Under the pieces are notes generated by a model. The model saw only the letters and a program-made list of their open reading frames with translations, was not told where the DNA came from and searched no databases. A stretch of DNA of 47,874 nucleotides from Clostridium sp. (GTDB lineage Bacteria; Bacillota; Dethiobacteria; Dethiobacterales; Dethiobacteraceae), in contig JAGXRV010000020.1 in NCBI GenBank assembly GCA_018335695.1, positions 1 to 47,874 on the forward strand. Direction: 5' to 3'. Position numbers and translations under genes: made by a program. Shown one piece after another: positions 33,385 through 41,818 of this stretch; within the stretch, counting starts at the first letter, position 1, and every line of letters begins with the position of its first letter.

Positions 33385-34139
33385 TTTTTTTCTTCCCGAA
33401 ACCCGTGACTAAAATCTGACGCATAAAGACGAGACTTTCTCTTCTTCTCCTCCGCTAAAAAATCGCCCACAAGTATCATCGCTGTTTTTGTCACGCCAGC
33501 CGCGCAAACTTTTTCCGCAATCTCAGCGAGCATGGAACGGATAACCCGTTCTTCCGGCCAAGATGCTTTTTCCACTACCGCCACCGGAGTTTCCGGCGGA
33601 TAAGCAGACAACAACTCGGATACTACCTGCTCAATCATCCCCACGCTAAGAAAAATACACATGGCTGCTTGGTGGGACGCCAGCGAGCGTAAGTTTTCCT
33701 TTTCAGGCACAGGCGTGCGTCCACCCATTCTGGTAATGATCACCGTCTGCGTAATTTCGGGCATTGTCAATTCCCGCCCGACTGCGGCGGCTGCTGCCGC
33801 GTAAGATGAAACACCTGGCACCATTACGCTTTTAATCCCCAACTGTTGAAGCGCATCCATCTGTTCCTGGATTGCGCCAAAAAGTGCCGGGTCACCTGTA
33901 TGCAGCCTCACTACTTGCTGCCCTTTTGTCACAGCCTCCGCCATTATCCCCACTAATTCGTCAAGAGCAAGACTTGCGCTGTCAATCAGCAGAGCACCGG
34001 GATTAGCGTGAAGTAAAACAGCTTTGTTAACCAGAGAACCGGCGTAAACAACCAACTCAGCCTCCCGCAGCAAACGCGCTCCCCTCAAAGTTATCAACTC
34101 CGGGTCTCCCGGTCCGGCGCCTACAAACCAAACAGTCAT
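33381..34139 (-). CDS. cbiF: Cobalt-precorrin-4 C11-methyltransferase
   Basis: SAM-dependent methylation at C11. Starting at ATG 34139, which shares one base with the cbiL stop (TGATG), the 252-residue protein reads MTVWFVGAGPGDPELITLRG. RLHTGDPALFGAIQEQ (about residues 77-92), PGVSSYAAAAAAVGRELTMPE and QTVIITRMGGRTPVPE follow, all diagnostic of CbiF/CobM. The frame continues open to 34220 but without family sequence. Confidence 0.96.
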   Translation of the reverse strand: MTVWFVGAGPGDPELITLRGARLLREAELVVYAGSLVNKAVLLHANPGALLIDSASLALDELVGIMAEAVTKGQQVVRLHTGDPALFGAIQEQMDALQQLGIKSVMVPGVSSYAAAAAAVGRELTMPEITQTVIITRMGGRTPVPEKENLRSLASHQAAMCIFLSVGMIEQVVSELLSAYPPETPVAVVEKASWPEERVIRSMLAEIAEKVCAAGVTKTAMILVGDFLAEEKKRKSRLYASDFSHGFREEKK

Positions 34140-34852
34140 CAACGCTTCCTCCTTTTGACAATCAATAACGAAAGATAGTCTACGTCTTGACCACGCAGAG
34201 AAAAAGGATCGTTTGTCCAAAACTCGTCATCTCCGCCGCAACGGCTGACAAGATATGTATCGCCGGCGAAACCGCTCTTCGCCAACATGTCCAGTGTTTG
34301 CTCATAAGCAGCAGAAACTTTAAGAAAAACTATAGTGTCAACATATTGTGCCAAGCCGCTAAACTCCGCGAAACTAAGCGGAACCGGTACTACCGCCAAC
34401 CTTTCGTTTTTTTCAACAAGCGGTATTTGGAGCAAAGCGGCAGCAGCATTAAATGAGGAGACCCCGGGGATAACCTCTACTCTTGCTTCCGGGCAAGCCT
34501 GCCTCAAATATTGGAGCAAATAACCAAATGTACTGTAGAGGAACGGATCACCAATAGTAAGAAAAGAAACCGCCTGATGCTCCGCCAATAACGCGGCCAC
34601 TTTATGAGCAGCTTCCGTCCAGTGCGCAGACAATTCTTCTTCATTGTGCGTCATCGGAAAAAGCAGTTCAACCACAACCACCCCAGCCGGCAAAAAAGGT
34701 CTCGCCACAGTTAAAGCAACGCTTTCCCGTTCCGCTTTTGATTTGGGGACACAAACCGCTGTAGAAGCAGACAATGCATTTTTTCCTTTTTCTGTAATCA
34801 GCAAACTGTCACCGGGACCTACGCCCACGCCATATAACACACCGGTCAGCAT
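34139..34852 (-). CDS. cbiL: Cobalt-precorrin-2 C20-methyltransferase
   Basis: SAM-dependent methylation at C20, the first methylation after cobalt insertion. The 237-residue protein has YGVGVGPGDSLLITEKG at the N-terminus, SFLTIGDPFLYSTFGYLLQYL (about residues 96-116), VIPGVSSFNAAAALLQIPL and VFLKVSAAYEQTL. It starts directly after the cbiT stop with AGGA upstream. Confidence 0.95.
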   Translation of the reverse strand: MLTGVLYGVGVGPGDSLLITEKGKNALSASTAVCVPKSKAERESVALTVARPFLPAGVVVVELLFPMTHNEEELSAHWTEAAHKVAALLAEHQAVSFLTIGDPFLYSTFGYLLQYLRQACPEARVEVIPGVSSFNAAAALLQIPLVEKNERLAVVPVPLSFAEFSGLAQYVDTIVFLKVSAAYEQTLDMLAKSGFAGDTYLVSRCGGDDEFWTNDPFSLRGQDVDYLSLLIVKRRKR

Positions 34853-35452
34853 TTACACTTCCTCCTTTCTGGCGCTGATAATCCAGACCCCATTTAGCGC
34901 CCGAAAATAACTTTCCCTGCCCAATTTTTCCAAACGTGAAGCATGGATAAAGACTCCTTCCGGCTCTGAAAAAGGAGCCGAATTAAATGCATCCAAAATT
35001 TTGACCAAGTTCCGGGGAGCTATAATTGTGGCAACTAAAATCCCCCCTACCACTAGTTGTTTAGCACACTCAGCAAATATTTCCTCTAGCCTACCGCCGC
35101 TTCCTCCGATCAACACCCGATCCGGGACAGGCAAGCCGCACAGAGCCTGCGGCGCTTCTCCATGGATCAGCTCGATTTGGCTTACACCAAAGCGCAGACT
35201 GTTTTTCTGGATCAGCAGCACTCCTTCCGGGCTCTTTTCCACGGCAATTACACGGCCGCCAGGGGTAAAGAGCGCCGCTTCCACAGTGAGCGACCCGGTG
35301 CCGGCACCCACATCCCATACAGTAAGCTTTGGAGCAAGTCGGGCGGCGGAAATAGTCAGTGCCCGCACCTCGCGCTTTGTCATTGGCAAGGAGCCACGCT
35401 CAAAAGCATCATCGGGAATCCCGGGCACAAGATACGGCCACTGTTTATTCAT
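34853..35452 (-). CDS. cbiT: Cobalt-precorrin-7 C15-methyltransferase (decarboxylating)
   Basis: Methylates C15 and removes the C12 acetate carboxyl. The 199-residue protein is a class I methyltransferase: PGIPDDAFERGSLPMTKREVRALT at the N-terminus is the family lead, followed by the SAM motif WDVGAGTGSLTVEAAL (about residues 46-61), VIAVEKSPEG and DRVLIGGSGGRLEEI. ATG 35452 overlaps the end of cbiE by eight bases. In many bacteria CbiE and CbiT are one protein; here they are separate. Confidence 0.95.
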   Translation of the reverse strand: MNKQWPYLVPGIPDDAFERGSLPMTKREVRALTISAARLAPKLTVWDVGAGTGSLTVEAALFTPGGRVIAVEKSPEGVLLIQKNSLRFGVSQIELIHGEAPQALCGLPVPDRVLIGGSGGRLEEIFAECAKQLVVGGILVATIIAPRNLVKILDAFNSAPFSEPEGVFIHASRLEKLGRESYFRALNGVWIISARKEEV

Positions 35453-36068
35453 CAATTATCACCATCACACAATCCCCTTCGTCAGTATCGGTTAAGGCAG
35501 ACAGTTTTGTCAGGCAAATCTTTTCATCTACGGTGGTTAACGAGTAACAAAGTGCTACCAGAGAATCACGCGCTCCGCAGTCAAGCATGGCCTTGGCAAT
35601 CCTTCCGGGGGTCCAAACTTTATCGGTCAGTACTGCTTTTTTCCCCGGTGAGAGCAAATCATTTAAAATATCTGCGCCTTCGCGCCCGTGGGTTGAAAAG
35701 AATGCTGCATCCTGCCACGGCTCGGCTAAACGGGCAAACGCTACCTGGACAGAAGACACCCCAGGTATAACCTCAAGCTCTTCCGCGCTAAAATGACGGC
35801 GCAAATAGGTCAGCAGACTATAGAAACCAGGATCGCCTGAAACCAAGACGACCACCTTTTTTTCCCGAGCCAGCACCTTAAGCTGTTCTGCCAGTCCTGC
35901 CAAATCGGCAGTCACAGGCAACACCTCTTTTCCCAAAGCAGAAAAGGGAGACAAAGCTCGCTGCCCACCGACCAAAACATCGGCGGCTGCCACAGCATCA
36001 CTTACCGCAGGAAGAATATAGCCTTCACCGCCGGGACCTGCCCCTGCCACAGTCACTCTAAATTTCAT
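35445..36068 (-). CDS. cbiE: Cobalt-precorrin-7 C5-methyltransferase
   Basis: SAM-dependent methylation at C5. The protein of about 207 residues begins MKFRVTVAGAGPGGEGYILPA, has the glycine motif VVLVSGDPGFYSLLTYL (about 70-86) and VIPGVSSVQVAFARLAEPWQDAAFFSTHGRE. Two ATGs are adjacent (36071 and 36068); the second is six bases from GGAGG and is preferred. The frame overlaps the end of cbiD by 11 bases. Confidence 0.94.
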   Translation of the reverse strand: MKFRVTVAGAGPGGEGYILPAVSDAVAAADVLVGGQRALSPFSALGKEVLPVTADLAGLAEQLKVLAREKKVVVLVSGDPGFYSLLTYLRRHFSAEELEVIPGVSSVQVAFARLAEPWQDAAFFSTHGREGADILNDLLSPGKKAVLTDKVWTPGRIAKAMLDCGARDSLVALCYSLTTVDEKICLTKLSALTDTDEGDCVMVIIDE

Positions 36069-37191
36069 CATTTTCCTCCAACCACGTTTTACCGTAATCA
36101 TCTATCGCTAAAAGCTCACCCGCCAAATTGAGGAGCATACAACCTACGCGCAAATTGCCGCCCGCCATTCTCTCGGCTCGCCTGCTTACCTCTGACGCCA
36201 CAGCCGCCAACACATTCCGCCACCCATTTGCTAACAGGTAGGCTGACGATTCTTCGGCAGTATTGTGTTTCATTAATGCTGTTATCGCCTCTGCCGGCAA
36301 TCCAAGAAGCGCAGCGTGAGCCGCCAGCACTTCCCGCCGCCCGTCCGCCACAGAACTATGAGTGTCTGTTATACCTGCAGCCAATTTTATAATTTTACCT
36401 AAATGGCCAAAAAGCAACACTGCATCAACGCCTTTGACAGCACACGCATGTAACATATAGCCAATAAAATTGCTGGTGATTAACACCGCGTCGGCTTTTA
36501 CCGGAAGGCAGCTTAGAGCATTTCTTCTGCCCATCTTGCCCGGAGTAAGCACCAGTCGCCGCTCCCCCGCCGCCAAAGCTACGTCAATCTGCGGAACAAG
36601 AGAGCGTTTACAAGCATCTACAGACATAGGCTCCACCAGACCGGTTGTACCGAGAATTGAAATACCACCGATAATACCAAGTTCAGGATTAAGCGTGCGC
36701 CGAGCGAGTTGTTCGCCTCCCGGCACTGAAATGGTAACGGCAACGCCGCAGTTTGGAGGCAGCACAGACTGAACATGAGCGAGAATCTGGCTGCGCGGCA
36801 CCGGATTGATTGCATACTGACCAGGCGGGACTGCTAAACCAGGTTTTGTTACCCGACCTACCCCTTCCCCTCCGAGCAGACAAATTCCCGGGGAGTTGAG
36901 TTTCCGCGCTTCCGCCACCATCATAATTCCGTTTGTGATATCCGGGTCATCACCGGCATCTTTGACAACACCCGCTCGAGCCGTCTCGCCCGCTTTCTCA
37001 AGTAATGCAAGCGGCAGTGTGAGGGTAAGTCCGGCGGGAATTTCCACCGTTACAAACTTATCTGTTTCGCTGCCGGCGAAAAGCAAGTTGACGGCTGCTT
37101 TAGCGGCTGCTGCTGCGCAGGTGCCGCTTGTAAAACCGGCTTTAAGTATTGTTCCGTCAGGCTGCGCGTAAGTCGGGAGCTCTGTTTTCAC
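36058..37191 (-). CDS. cbiD: Cobalt-precorrin-5B C1-methyltransferase
   Basis: Methylates C1 in the anaerobic route. The 377-residue protein has the N-terminal signature LKAGFTSGTCAAAAAKAA (about 16-33), VKDAGDDPDITNG (about 75-87), GGEGVGRVTKPGLAVPPGQYAINPVPR and LFGHLGKIIKLAAGITDTHS. Its presence with CbiG and CbiX defines the oxygen-independent pathway. GTG 37191 overlaps the cobQ stop as GTGA. Confidence 0.96.
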   Translation of the reverse strand: MKTELPTYAQPDGTILKAGFTSGTCAAAAAKAAVNLLFAGSETDKFVTVEIPAGLTLTLPLALLEKAGETARAGVVKDAGDDPDITNGIMMVAEARKLNSPGICLLGGEGVGRVTKPGLAVPPGQYAINPVPRSQILAHVQSVLPPNCGVAVTISVPGGEQLARRTLNPELGIIGGISILGTTGLVEPMSVDACKRSLVPQIDVALAAGERRLVLTPGKMGRRNALSCLPVKADAVLITSNFIGYMLHACAVKGVDAVLLFGHLGKIIKLAAGITDTHSSVADGRREVLAAHAALLGLPAEAITALMKHNTAEESSAYLLANGWRNVLAAVASEVSRRAERMAGGNLRVGCMLLNLAGELLAIDDYGKTWLEENDEI

Positions 37192-38690
37192 CGCTTCACC
37201 GCCTGTTTATGCAGCAGTTCCAGCAGAAAATCACAATCCAAATGCCGGCGAACGGCTGCCGCCAGTAAACGATAAGAATCCTCTCGCTTCTCCCTGGCAG
37301 AGAGCCCCGAGCGCTTTGTCGGCAACATAAACGCTTTTCTCACTCTGTTCAGAAAGCCGCCGCGAAAGTCGGCAGCATCAAAAAGACCATGCATATAAGT
37401 GCCAATCACCCGGCCGTCTTCACTGCAAGCGCCGTCTTCATAGCGATTTCCGTCGTCTCCAATCAATCGGGCAAACGGGGCAACACCAAAACGGCTGGAC
37501 TCTCCAAAATGGATTTTGTAACCTTCTAATGCTTCACCTTCTCCCACAGTTTCCCCTGAGACACGAATAATAGTTTTCTCCGGCAAGAATTCTGTCTCCA
37601 GCGGCAACAAGCCAAGACCGGATGTTACACCTCCAGTACCATCCACCCCGTGCGGGTCACGGATTAACTGCCCCAGCATCTGGTATCCGCCGCAAATCCC
37701 AAGCAGAAACGCTCCACCGGCAACAGCAGTGCCGATAGCCTCAAATAAGCCGGTTTCCTTCAGCCAAGCCAAATCGGCAATGGTATTCTTTGTTCCCGGC
37801 AAAATAATTAGCTGCGGTCTGCCCAATTCACTCGTTCCCACAATATAGCGCAGTCTGACACCTTCTTCTTCTTCAAGAATATGGAAATCGCTAAAATTAG
37901 CGATGCGCGGCAAACGAATCACCGCAACGTCCAAATCCCAATTCTTTTTTGCAGCCGCTTTAATTCCTAAGGAGTCTTCCGCCGGCAGAGACAGCCCGGA
38001 AAGATAAGGAATCACCCCCACCAGAGGCACCCCTGTCATTTGGATAAGGCTGTCCAATCCCGGTTCTAGTCGTGCCAATTCACCGCGAAAGCGGTTAATC
38101 ACTAAACCGCAAACCCGTGCACGCTCACTTTCTGTAAGCAACGCCAGCGTACCGACGACATAAGCAAACATCCCGCCACGGTCAATATCGCTGATTAACA
38201 GCACCGGCGCATCTGCCGCCTCCGCCAAACCCATATTGACAAGGTCTGCGCTGCGCAAATTTACTTCCGCAGGGCTTCCTGCTCCTTCCAGCACCACCAC
38301 ATCGTAGCGTTGTCGAAGCGCATTAAGCGCTTCCATAACTACCGGAAAAGCAGTCTTTTTGTATGCCTGGTATTCCCGGGCAGAAAAGTCTCCCACTACC
38401 CGACCGCGCAGCACCACTTGCGAGACTGTATCGGAAACCGGCTTTAATAAGAGCGGATTCATATCCACACTAGGCTCGCTCCTTGCGGCTTCCGCCTGCA
38501 TAACCTGCGCCCAGCTTATTTCCTCTCCTCCCGCTACTGCTACGGCATTTAGAGCCATATTTTGCGCTTTAAAAGGTGCCACTGCGTAACCAAGGTCAGA
38601 GAAATATCGGCAGAGCGCTGCCACAAGTATTGTTTTTCCGGCATCTGAGGATGTGCCCTGAACCATCAGCACTGCTCCCATCGTTATCAC
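37188..38690 (-). CDS. cobQ: Cobyric acid synthase, canonical copy
   Basis: Amidates the b, d, e and g side chains of adenosylcobyrinic acid a,c-diamide using glutamine and ATP. The 500-residue protein has the standard N-terminal motif MVQGTSSDAGKT and APFKAQNMALN (about 9-50), VLEGAGSPAEVNLR, DIDRGGMFA and INRFRGE. The C-terminal glutaminase domain has nucleophile GICGGYQMLG (about residue 335) and histidine GTYMHGLF. An alternative ATG lies at 38681. It directly follows a second, diverged copy. Confidence 0.95.
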   Translation of the reverse strand: MITMGAVLMVQGTSSDAGKTILVAALCRYFSDLGYAVAPFKAQNMALNAVAVAGGEEISWAQVMQAEAARSEPSVDMNPLLLKPVSDTVSQVVLRGRVVGDFSAREYQAYKKTAFPVVMEALNALRQRYDVVVLEGAGSPAEVNLRSADLVNMGLAEAADAPVLLISDIDRGGMFAYVVGTLALLTESERARVCGLVINRFRGELARLEPGLDSLIQMTGVPLVGVIPYLSGLSLPAEDSLGIKAAAKKNWDLDVAVIRLPRIANFSDFHILEEEEGVRLRYIVGTSELGRPQLIILPGTKNTIADLAWLKETGLFEAIGTAVAGGAFLLGICGGYQMLGQLIRDPHGVDGTGGVTSGLGLLPLETEFLPEKTIIRVSGETVGEGEALEGYKIHFGESSRFGVAPFARLIGDDGNRYEDGACSEDGRVIGTYMHGLFDAADFRGGFLNRVRKAFMLPTKRSGLSAREKREDSYRLLAAAVRRHLDCDFLLELLHKQAVKR

Positions 38691-40231
38691 TTACCCCCAT
38701 TCCTTGGACCCGTCAAAGAAAGCAGCCGATAGATTGCGGACATATCCAAAGAGCCTCGTACTGCATCTGCCAGCAAATCAAAGCGGGAACCTTTATTTTC
38801 GGGAACGGAGGGCGACAACCGAGGGAAACCGCGGCGCACTCTCAATGTGTTTAACCAACTGCGACGAAAACCGGGACGCTCAAATAATCCGTGCAGATAA
38901 GTTCCCCAGACTGTACCGGCGGAAGATACTGCACCATCTTCCGTACCATTTTCCAGCAAGAACGCCGGAGTACAGTCAAAGTCACGTTTTGTCTGTCCCA
39001 AATGGATTTCATAACCCTCCACTTCTTCAGCGTGAGCAAAAGGCAAACAAGCTGTGGCATTGATCCTGCTTACTCTTTTTTGCTGATAAAAACTGGTTTC
39101 TGTAGGGAGCAGTCCCAGACCACTAAGCAATAAAGGCTCTCCTCCCCCTTCGCCGCCGCTTAAATCAGCCAGAGATCTCCCCAGCAGTTGGTAACCGCCG
39201 CAAATACCTACGACGGGGACACCGCTCTCCGCAAGCTCTTTAATCATTGACGCCAAACCACTCTCAAGCAAAAAGTGCATGGCGTGGATGCTGTTTTTTG
39301 TTCCCGGCAGAATTACCGCATCGGCGCCAAGCAATTCCTCCGGCGTGGACGCATAAAACAGTGAGACATCTTTTTCCCTGGCAAGCGCATCAAAATCAGT
39401 AAAATTGGCAACATATGGCAACCGAAGCACGCAAACACGTAATCGTTCAGATTGAAGCTCTACAATCTCGGAGGAACAATCCAATGCTACCCCATCTTCC
39501 TCTCCTAATCCTGTCTGCGTCAAATATGGCACCACCCCAAGTACCGGTATCCCTGTTTTTTCCTCCACAATTTTGAGCCCAGGCTCCAAAACGGCGCGTT
39601 CCCCACGAAACTTGTTAAAAATGAACCCGGCTACCCTTTTTTTATCTTCCTCCGACAAGAGCAGCATAGTCCCGACGGCTGCCGCCAACGCTCCGCCACG
39701 GTCAATGTCACAAACCAGCAGAACAGGCGAAGATGCCAGCGCAGCCGTCTTCATATTGGCCACATCCTGACGCTGCAGATTAATTTCTGCCGGGCTGCCG
39801 GCACCTTCCAAGAGAATGATTTCAAATTCGCGACGCAAAAAATCAAGTGATTCACTGATAATTTGCATACTAAAATTTAGGTATGCTTCTTGCGAACGAG
39901 TTTCATAATCCACATTTCTAAAATGCCGCCCTCTGATAATAACCTCTGCCTGTCCCGGTCCTTTTGGTTTCAAAAGAATTGGGTTTAGATGAACCGAAGC
40001 TTCGATACCGGCTGCTTCCGCCTGCTCTCCCTGCGCCCTTCCAATCTCTCCACCGTCTGCGGTTACATAAGAATTAAGCGCCATATTCCAACTTTTAAAA
40101 GGCGCTACACGATAACCGTCTTGCATTAAAATCCGACAAAGCGCGGCAACCAGCGCACTCTTACCCACATGGGAGGCAATGCCTTGAACCATAATTGTGG
40201 CAGCCAATTTTGTTTCATTCTTCGCTACCAA
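38687..40231 (-). CDS. cobQ: Cobyric acid synthase paralogue, diverged tandem copy
   Basis: A second intact CobQ/CbiP-family amidotransferase of about 514 residues. All core features are kept: IDRGG, EGAGSPAEINLQ, FNKFRGE, the nucleophile GICGGYQLLG and histidine GTYLHGLF. Conserved N-terminal positions differ: the P-loop reads GIASHVGKS instead of GTSSDAGKT, and the substrate-contact segment PFKSWNMALNS instead of PFKAQNMALN. Start TTG 40231 lies seven bases after GGAGG. It is the first gene of the biosynthetic run. Whether it acts on the same substrate, shares out the four amidations, or serves another corrinoid cannot be told from sequence. Confidence 0.9.
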   Translation of the reverse strand: MVAKNETKLAATIMVQGIASHVGKSALVAALCRILMQDGYRVAPFKSWNMALNSYVTADGGEIGRAQGEQAEAAGIEASVHLNPILLKPKGPGQAEVIIRGRHFRNVDYETRSQEAYLNFSMQIISESLDFLRREFEIILLEGAGSPAEINLQRQDVANMKTAALASSPVLLVCDIDRGGALAAAVGTMLLLSEEDKKRVAGFIFNKFRGERAVLEPGLKIVEEKTGIPVLGVVPYLTQTGLGEEDGVALDCSSEIVELQSERLRVCVLRLPYVANFTDFDALAREKDVSLFYASTPEELLGADAVILPGTKNSIHAMHFLLESGLASMIKELAESGVPVVGICGGYQLLGRSLADLSGGEGGGEPLLLSGLGLLPTETSFYQQKRVSRINATACLPFAHAEEVEGYEIHLGQTKRDFDCTPAFLLENGTEDGAVSSAGTVWGTYLHGLFERPGFRRSWLNTLRVRRGFPRLSPSVPENKGSRFDLLADAVRGSLDMSAIYRLLSLTGPRNGGK

Positions 40232-40244
40232 GCTTATCCCTCCC

Positions 40245-40273
40245 TTGACATCGATCAAAAATTGCTGTATTAT
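40245..40273 (+). promoter_or_regulatory. Strong sigma-A promoter of the ferredoxin-like gene
   Basis: TTGACA (40245-40250), a 17-base spacer and TATTAT (40268-40273) on the plus strand, about 45 bases before the start codon. Confidence 0.8.
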
Positions 40274-40281
40274 TTAAGCAA

Positions 40282-40297
40282 ATACCCCATAGGGTAT
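40282..40297 (+). promoter_or_regulatory. CsoR/CstR/RcnR-like operator
   Basis: ATACCC-CATA-GGGTAT is a 16-bp interrupted palindrome placed nine bases after the -10 box. Its TACCC...GGGTA core matches the G/C-tract operators bound by the CsoR family (copper, nickel/cobalt or persulfide sensors). A bound repressor at this position would block transcription start. No such regulator is encoded in the window. Confidence 0.6.
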
Positions 40298-40318
40298 CTA
40301 CTAGGAGGCAGATGCCAA

Positions 40319-40507
40319 ATGAACACTTATGCAATCAATCCCGCTCGTTGTGACCGTGCGCCAGGTTGCCGCGTAAAAAAAGAATGTCCGGCTAACGCTG
40401 TACTCCAACTTGACGGCAATTATTATATTGAACAAAATTCCTGCCGCGGTTGCGGTCTCTGCGTCAAAGCTTGTCCCAGAGGTGCGGTCGAAGAAAGTCG
40501 CTCATAA
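40319..40507 (+). CDS. Small ferredoxin-like 4Fe-4S protein
   Basis: A 62-residue iron-sulfur protein. The C-terminal half has a complete cluster motif SCRGCGLCVKACPRGAV with cysteines at 42, 45, 48 and 52. The N-terminal half has cysteines only at 11, 17 and 23 (CDRAPGC..KKECPANAV), so the usual second cysteine of a CxxCxxC set (position 14, alanine) is missing. It probably binds one normal cluster and perhaps a second with altered ligation. AGGAGG lies ten bases before the ATG. It is transcribed against all neighbours. The electron partner is unknown. Confidence 0.8.
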   Translation: MNTYAINPARCDRAPGCRVKKECPANAVLQLDGNYYIEQNSCRGCGLCVKACPRGAVEESRS

Positions 40508-40536
40508 ATCATTCGGTTCTTTGAACTTATTTTTGT

Positions 40537-41811
40537 TCACTTATTTAATTTAAAAGTGAGATTCTCTGCCAAAGCTCGGTAAAGCCGAGCTTTTTCTTCA
40601 ATCACTACCGCGCCGCATTGCTTGATTTCCGCCAACAACTTTTGGCCCTCTCCCTGAGTAAAGTCACGCTGCCGTTTAGCATCCTCTTCCAGCAGATAGA
40701 CCGTTTTGCCTTCTGAGAGTGCCGTAAGCGCCGCCTTCAAATTCAGCAAATTACCGTGACCGATAGGGATTTCCGCTAACACCACCGCATTTGCTTCTCT
40801 GATCAGTTGAAGGTTTTGCTCATGCCGCTCTGCTGTAACTGCAGAAAAGGGCGCTTCCGCGACCAGCTGCAAATCAAGCGAGCGAGCCGCTTCCCAGTCG
40901 CTATCGCCCACGTTCAAAACGCCGACAGATAAAAAATAACCTGCTTCCCGCAAATCACGCATCAATTCCCCGGCGCTGCCGCCACCCGCCAAGAGGTGAA
41001 TGCGGCTCTTTTTTTCTTTCGGGAGACTCGCACGATTAGTTGGCAGTAAGGAAATTGTTGGAGTTCCAAGCAGCGGATGCGGCGAAACAAGTACTGCAGT
41101 TTTGTAAACACGCGCAATATTCTCTGTCGTTAAAACATGGGCAGGGGAACCGACGGCTGCAATTGCCCCCTGCTCCAACAATAACAGTTCGCTGCAGTAG
41201 TAAGCGGCTATATTCAAATCATGCAGCACTGCGATTACCGTGAGCCCTTCCGTCAGACACAGCCGCTTCACTAAATCCAGAATCTCTTGCTGATAACCGA
41301 TATCCAAATGTGCAGTAGGTTCATCTAAAAGTAATACTTTTGGCTGTTGCGCGAGTGCACGCGCAATCATCACACGTTGCCGCTCGCCGCCGCTTAGTTC
41401 AGCTATTTTGCGCTGCCGCAGTTCAAAACTGCCGGTCAACTCCATCGCATGACGGACAATAGCATAGTCATTTAGTGTTTCCGAGCGGAATCGTCCTAAA
41501 TAAGGAGTCCGACCCATCATCACAATCTCTTCCACGCTAAAAAGATAACCTACATTGGCATCCTGCGCCACGACTGCCATAACCTTAGCTAATTCGTTTT
41601 GACTAAAACTATTAAGAGTTCGTTCTCCCAGCTCCACCAGTCCCGAACCGGGAAAGAGCACACGGGAAAGAAGCTTTAAGAGCGTAGTCTTCCCACTGCC
41701 GTTTGGTCCGATAATTCCGAAAAAAGTTCCGGATTCCACACCGAAGCTGATTTCCCTAAGCACCGGATGATCGGCGTAATTAAAGGTAAGATTATGAGCC
41801 GCTATTCTCAT
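40537..41811 (-). CDS. btuD: Cobalamin/iron-siderophore-type ABC transporter ATPase with extra C-terminal domain
   Basis: Energises the importer formed with the permease upstream. The first 260 residues are a standard FecE/BtuD ATPase: Walker A GPNGSGKT (35-42), signature LSGGERQRV, Walker B VLLLDEPTAHLD and H-loop VLHDLN. Residues of about 265-424 form a second domain starting IHLLAGGGSAGELMRDLREAGY, with VGVLNVGDSDWEAARSL and AVVLAEIPIGHGNLLNL. Its role is unknown to me; it resembles a small Rossmann-like fold. ATG 41811 follows GAGGAT, seven bases after btuC; an upstream extension overlapping btuC is rejected. Confidence 0.9.
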   Translation of the reverse strand: MRIAAHNLTFNYADHPVLREISFGVESGTFFGIIGPNGSGKTTLLKLLSRVLFPGSGLVELGERTLNSFSQNELAKVMAVVAQDANVGYLFSVEEIVMMGRTPYLGRFRSETLNDYAIVRHAMELTGSFELRQRKIAELSGGERQRVMIARALAQQPKVLLLDEPTAHLDIGYQQEILDLVKRLCLTEGLTVIAVLHDLNIAAYYCSELLLLEQGAIAAVGSPAHVLTTENIARVYKTAVLVSPHPLLGTPTISLLPTNRASLPKEKKSRIHLLAGGGSAGELMRDLREAGYFLSVGVLNVGDSDWEAARSLDLQLVAEAPFSAVTAERHEQNLQLIREANAVVLAEIPIGHGNLLNLKAALTALSEGKTVYLLEEDAKRQRDFTQGEGQKLLAEIKQCGAVVIEEKARLYRALAENLTFKLNK

Positions 41812-41818
41812 ATTATCC

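Noticed and set aside
40232-40320. Second cobalamin riboswitch ahead of cobQ2
   Set aside because: The 89-base gap is too short for the aptamer and lacks the B12 box.
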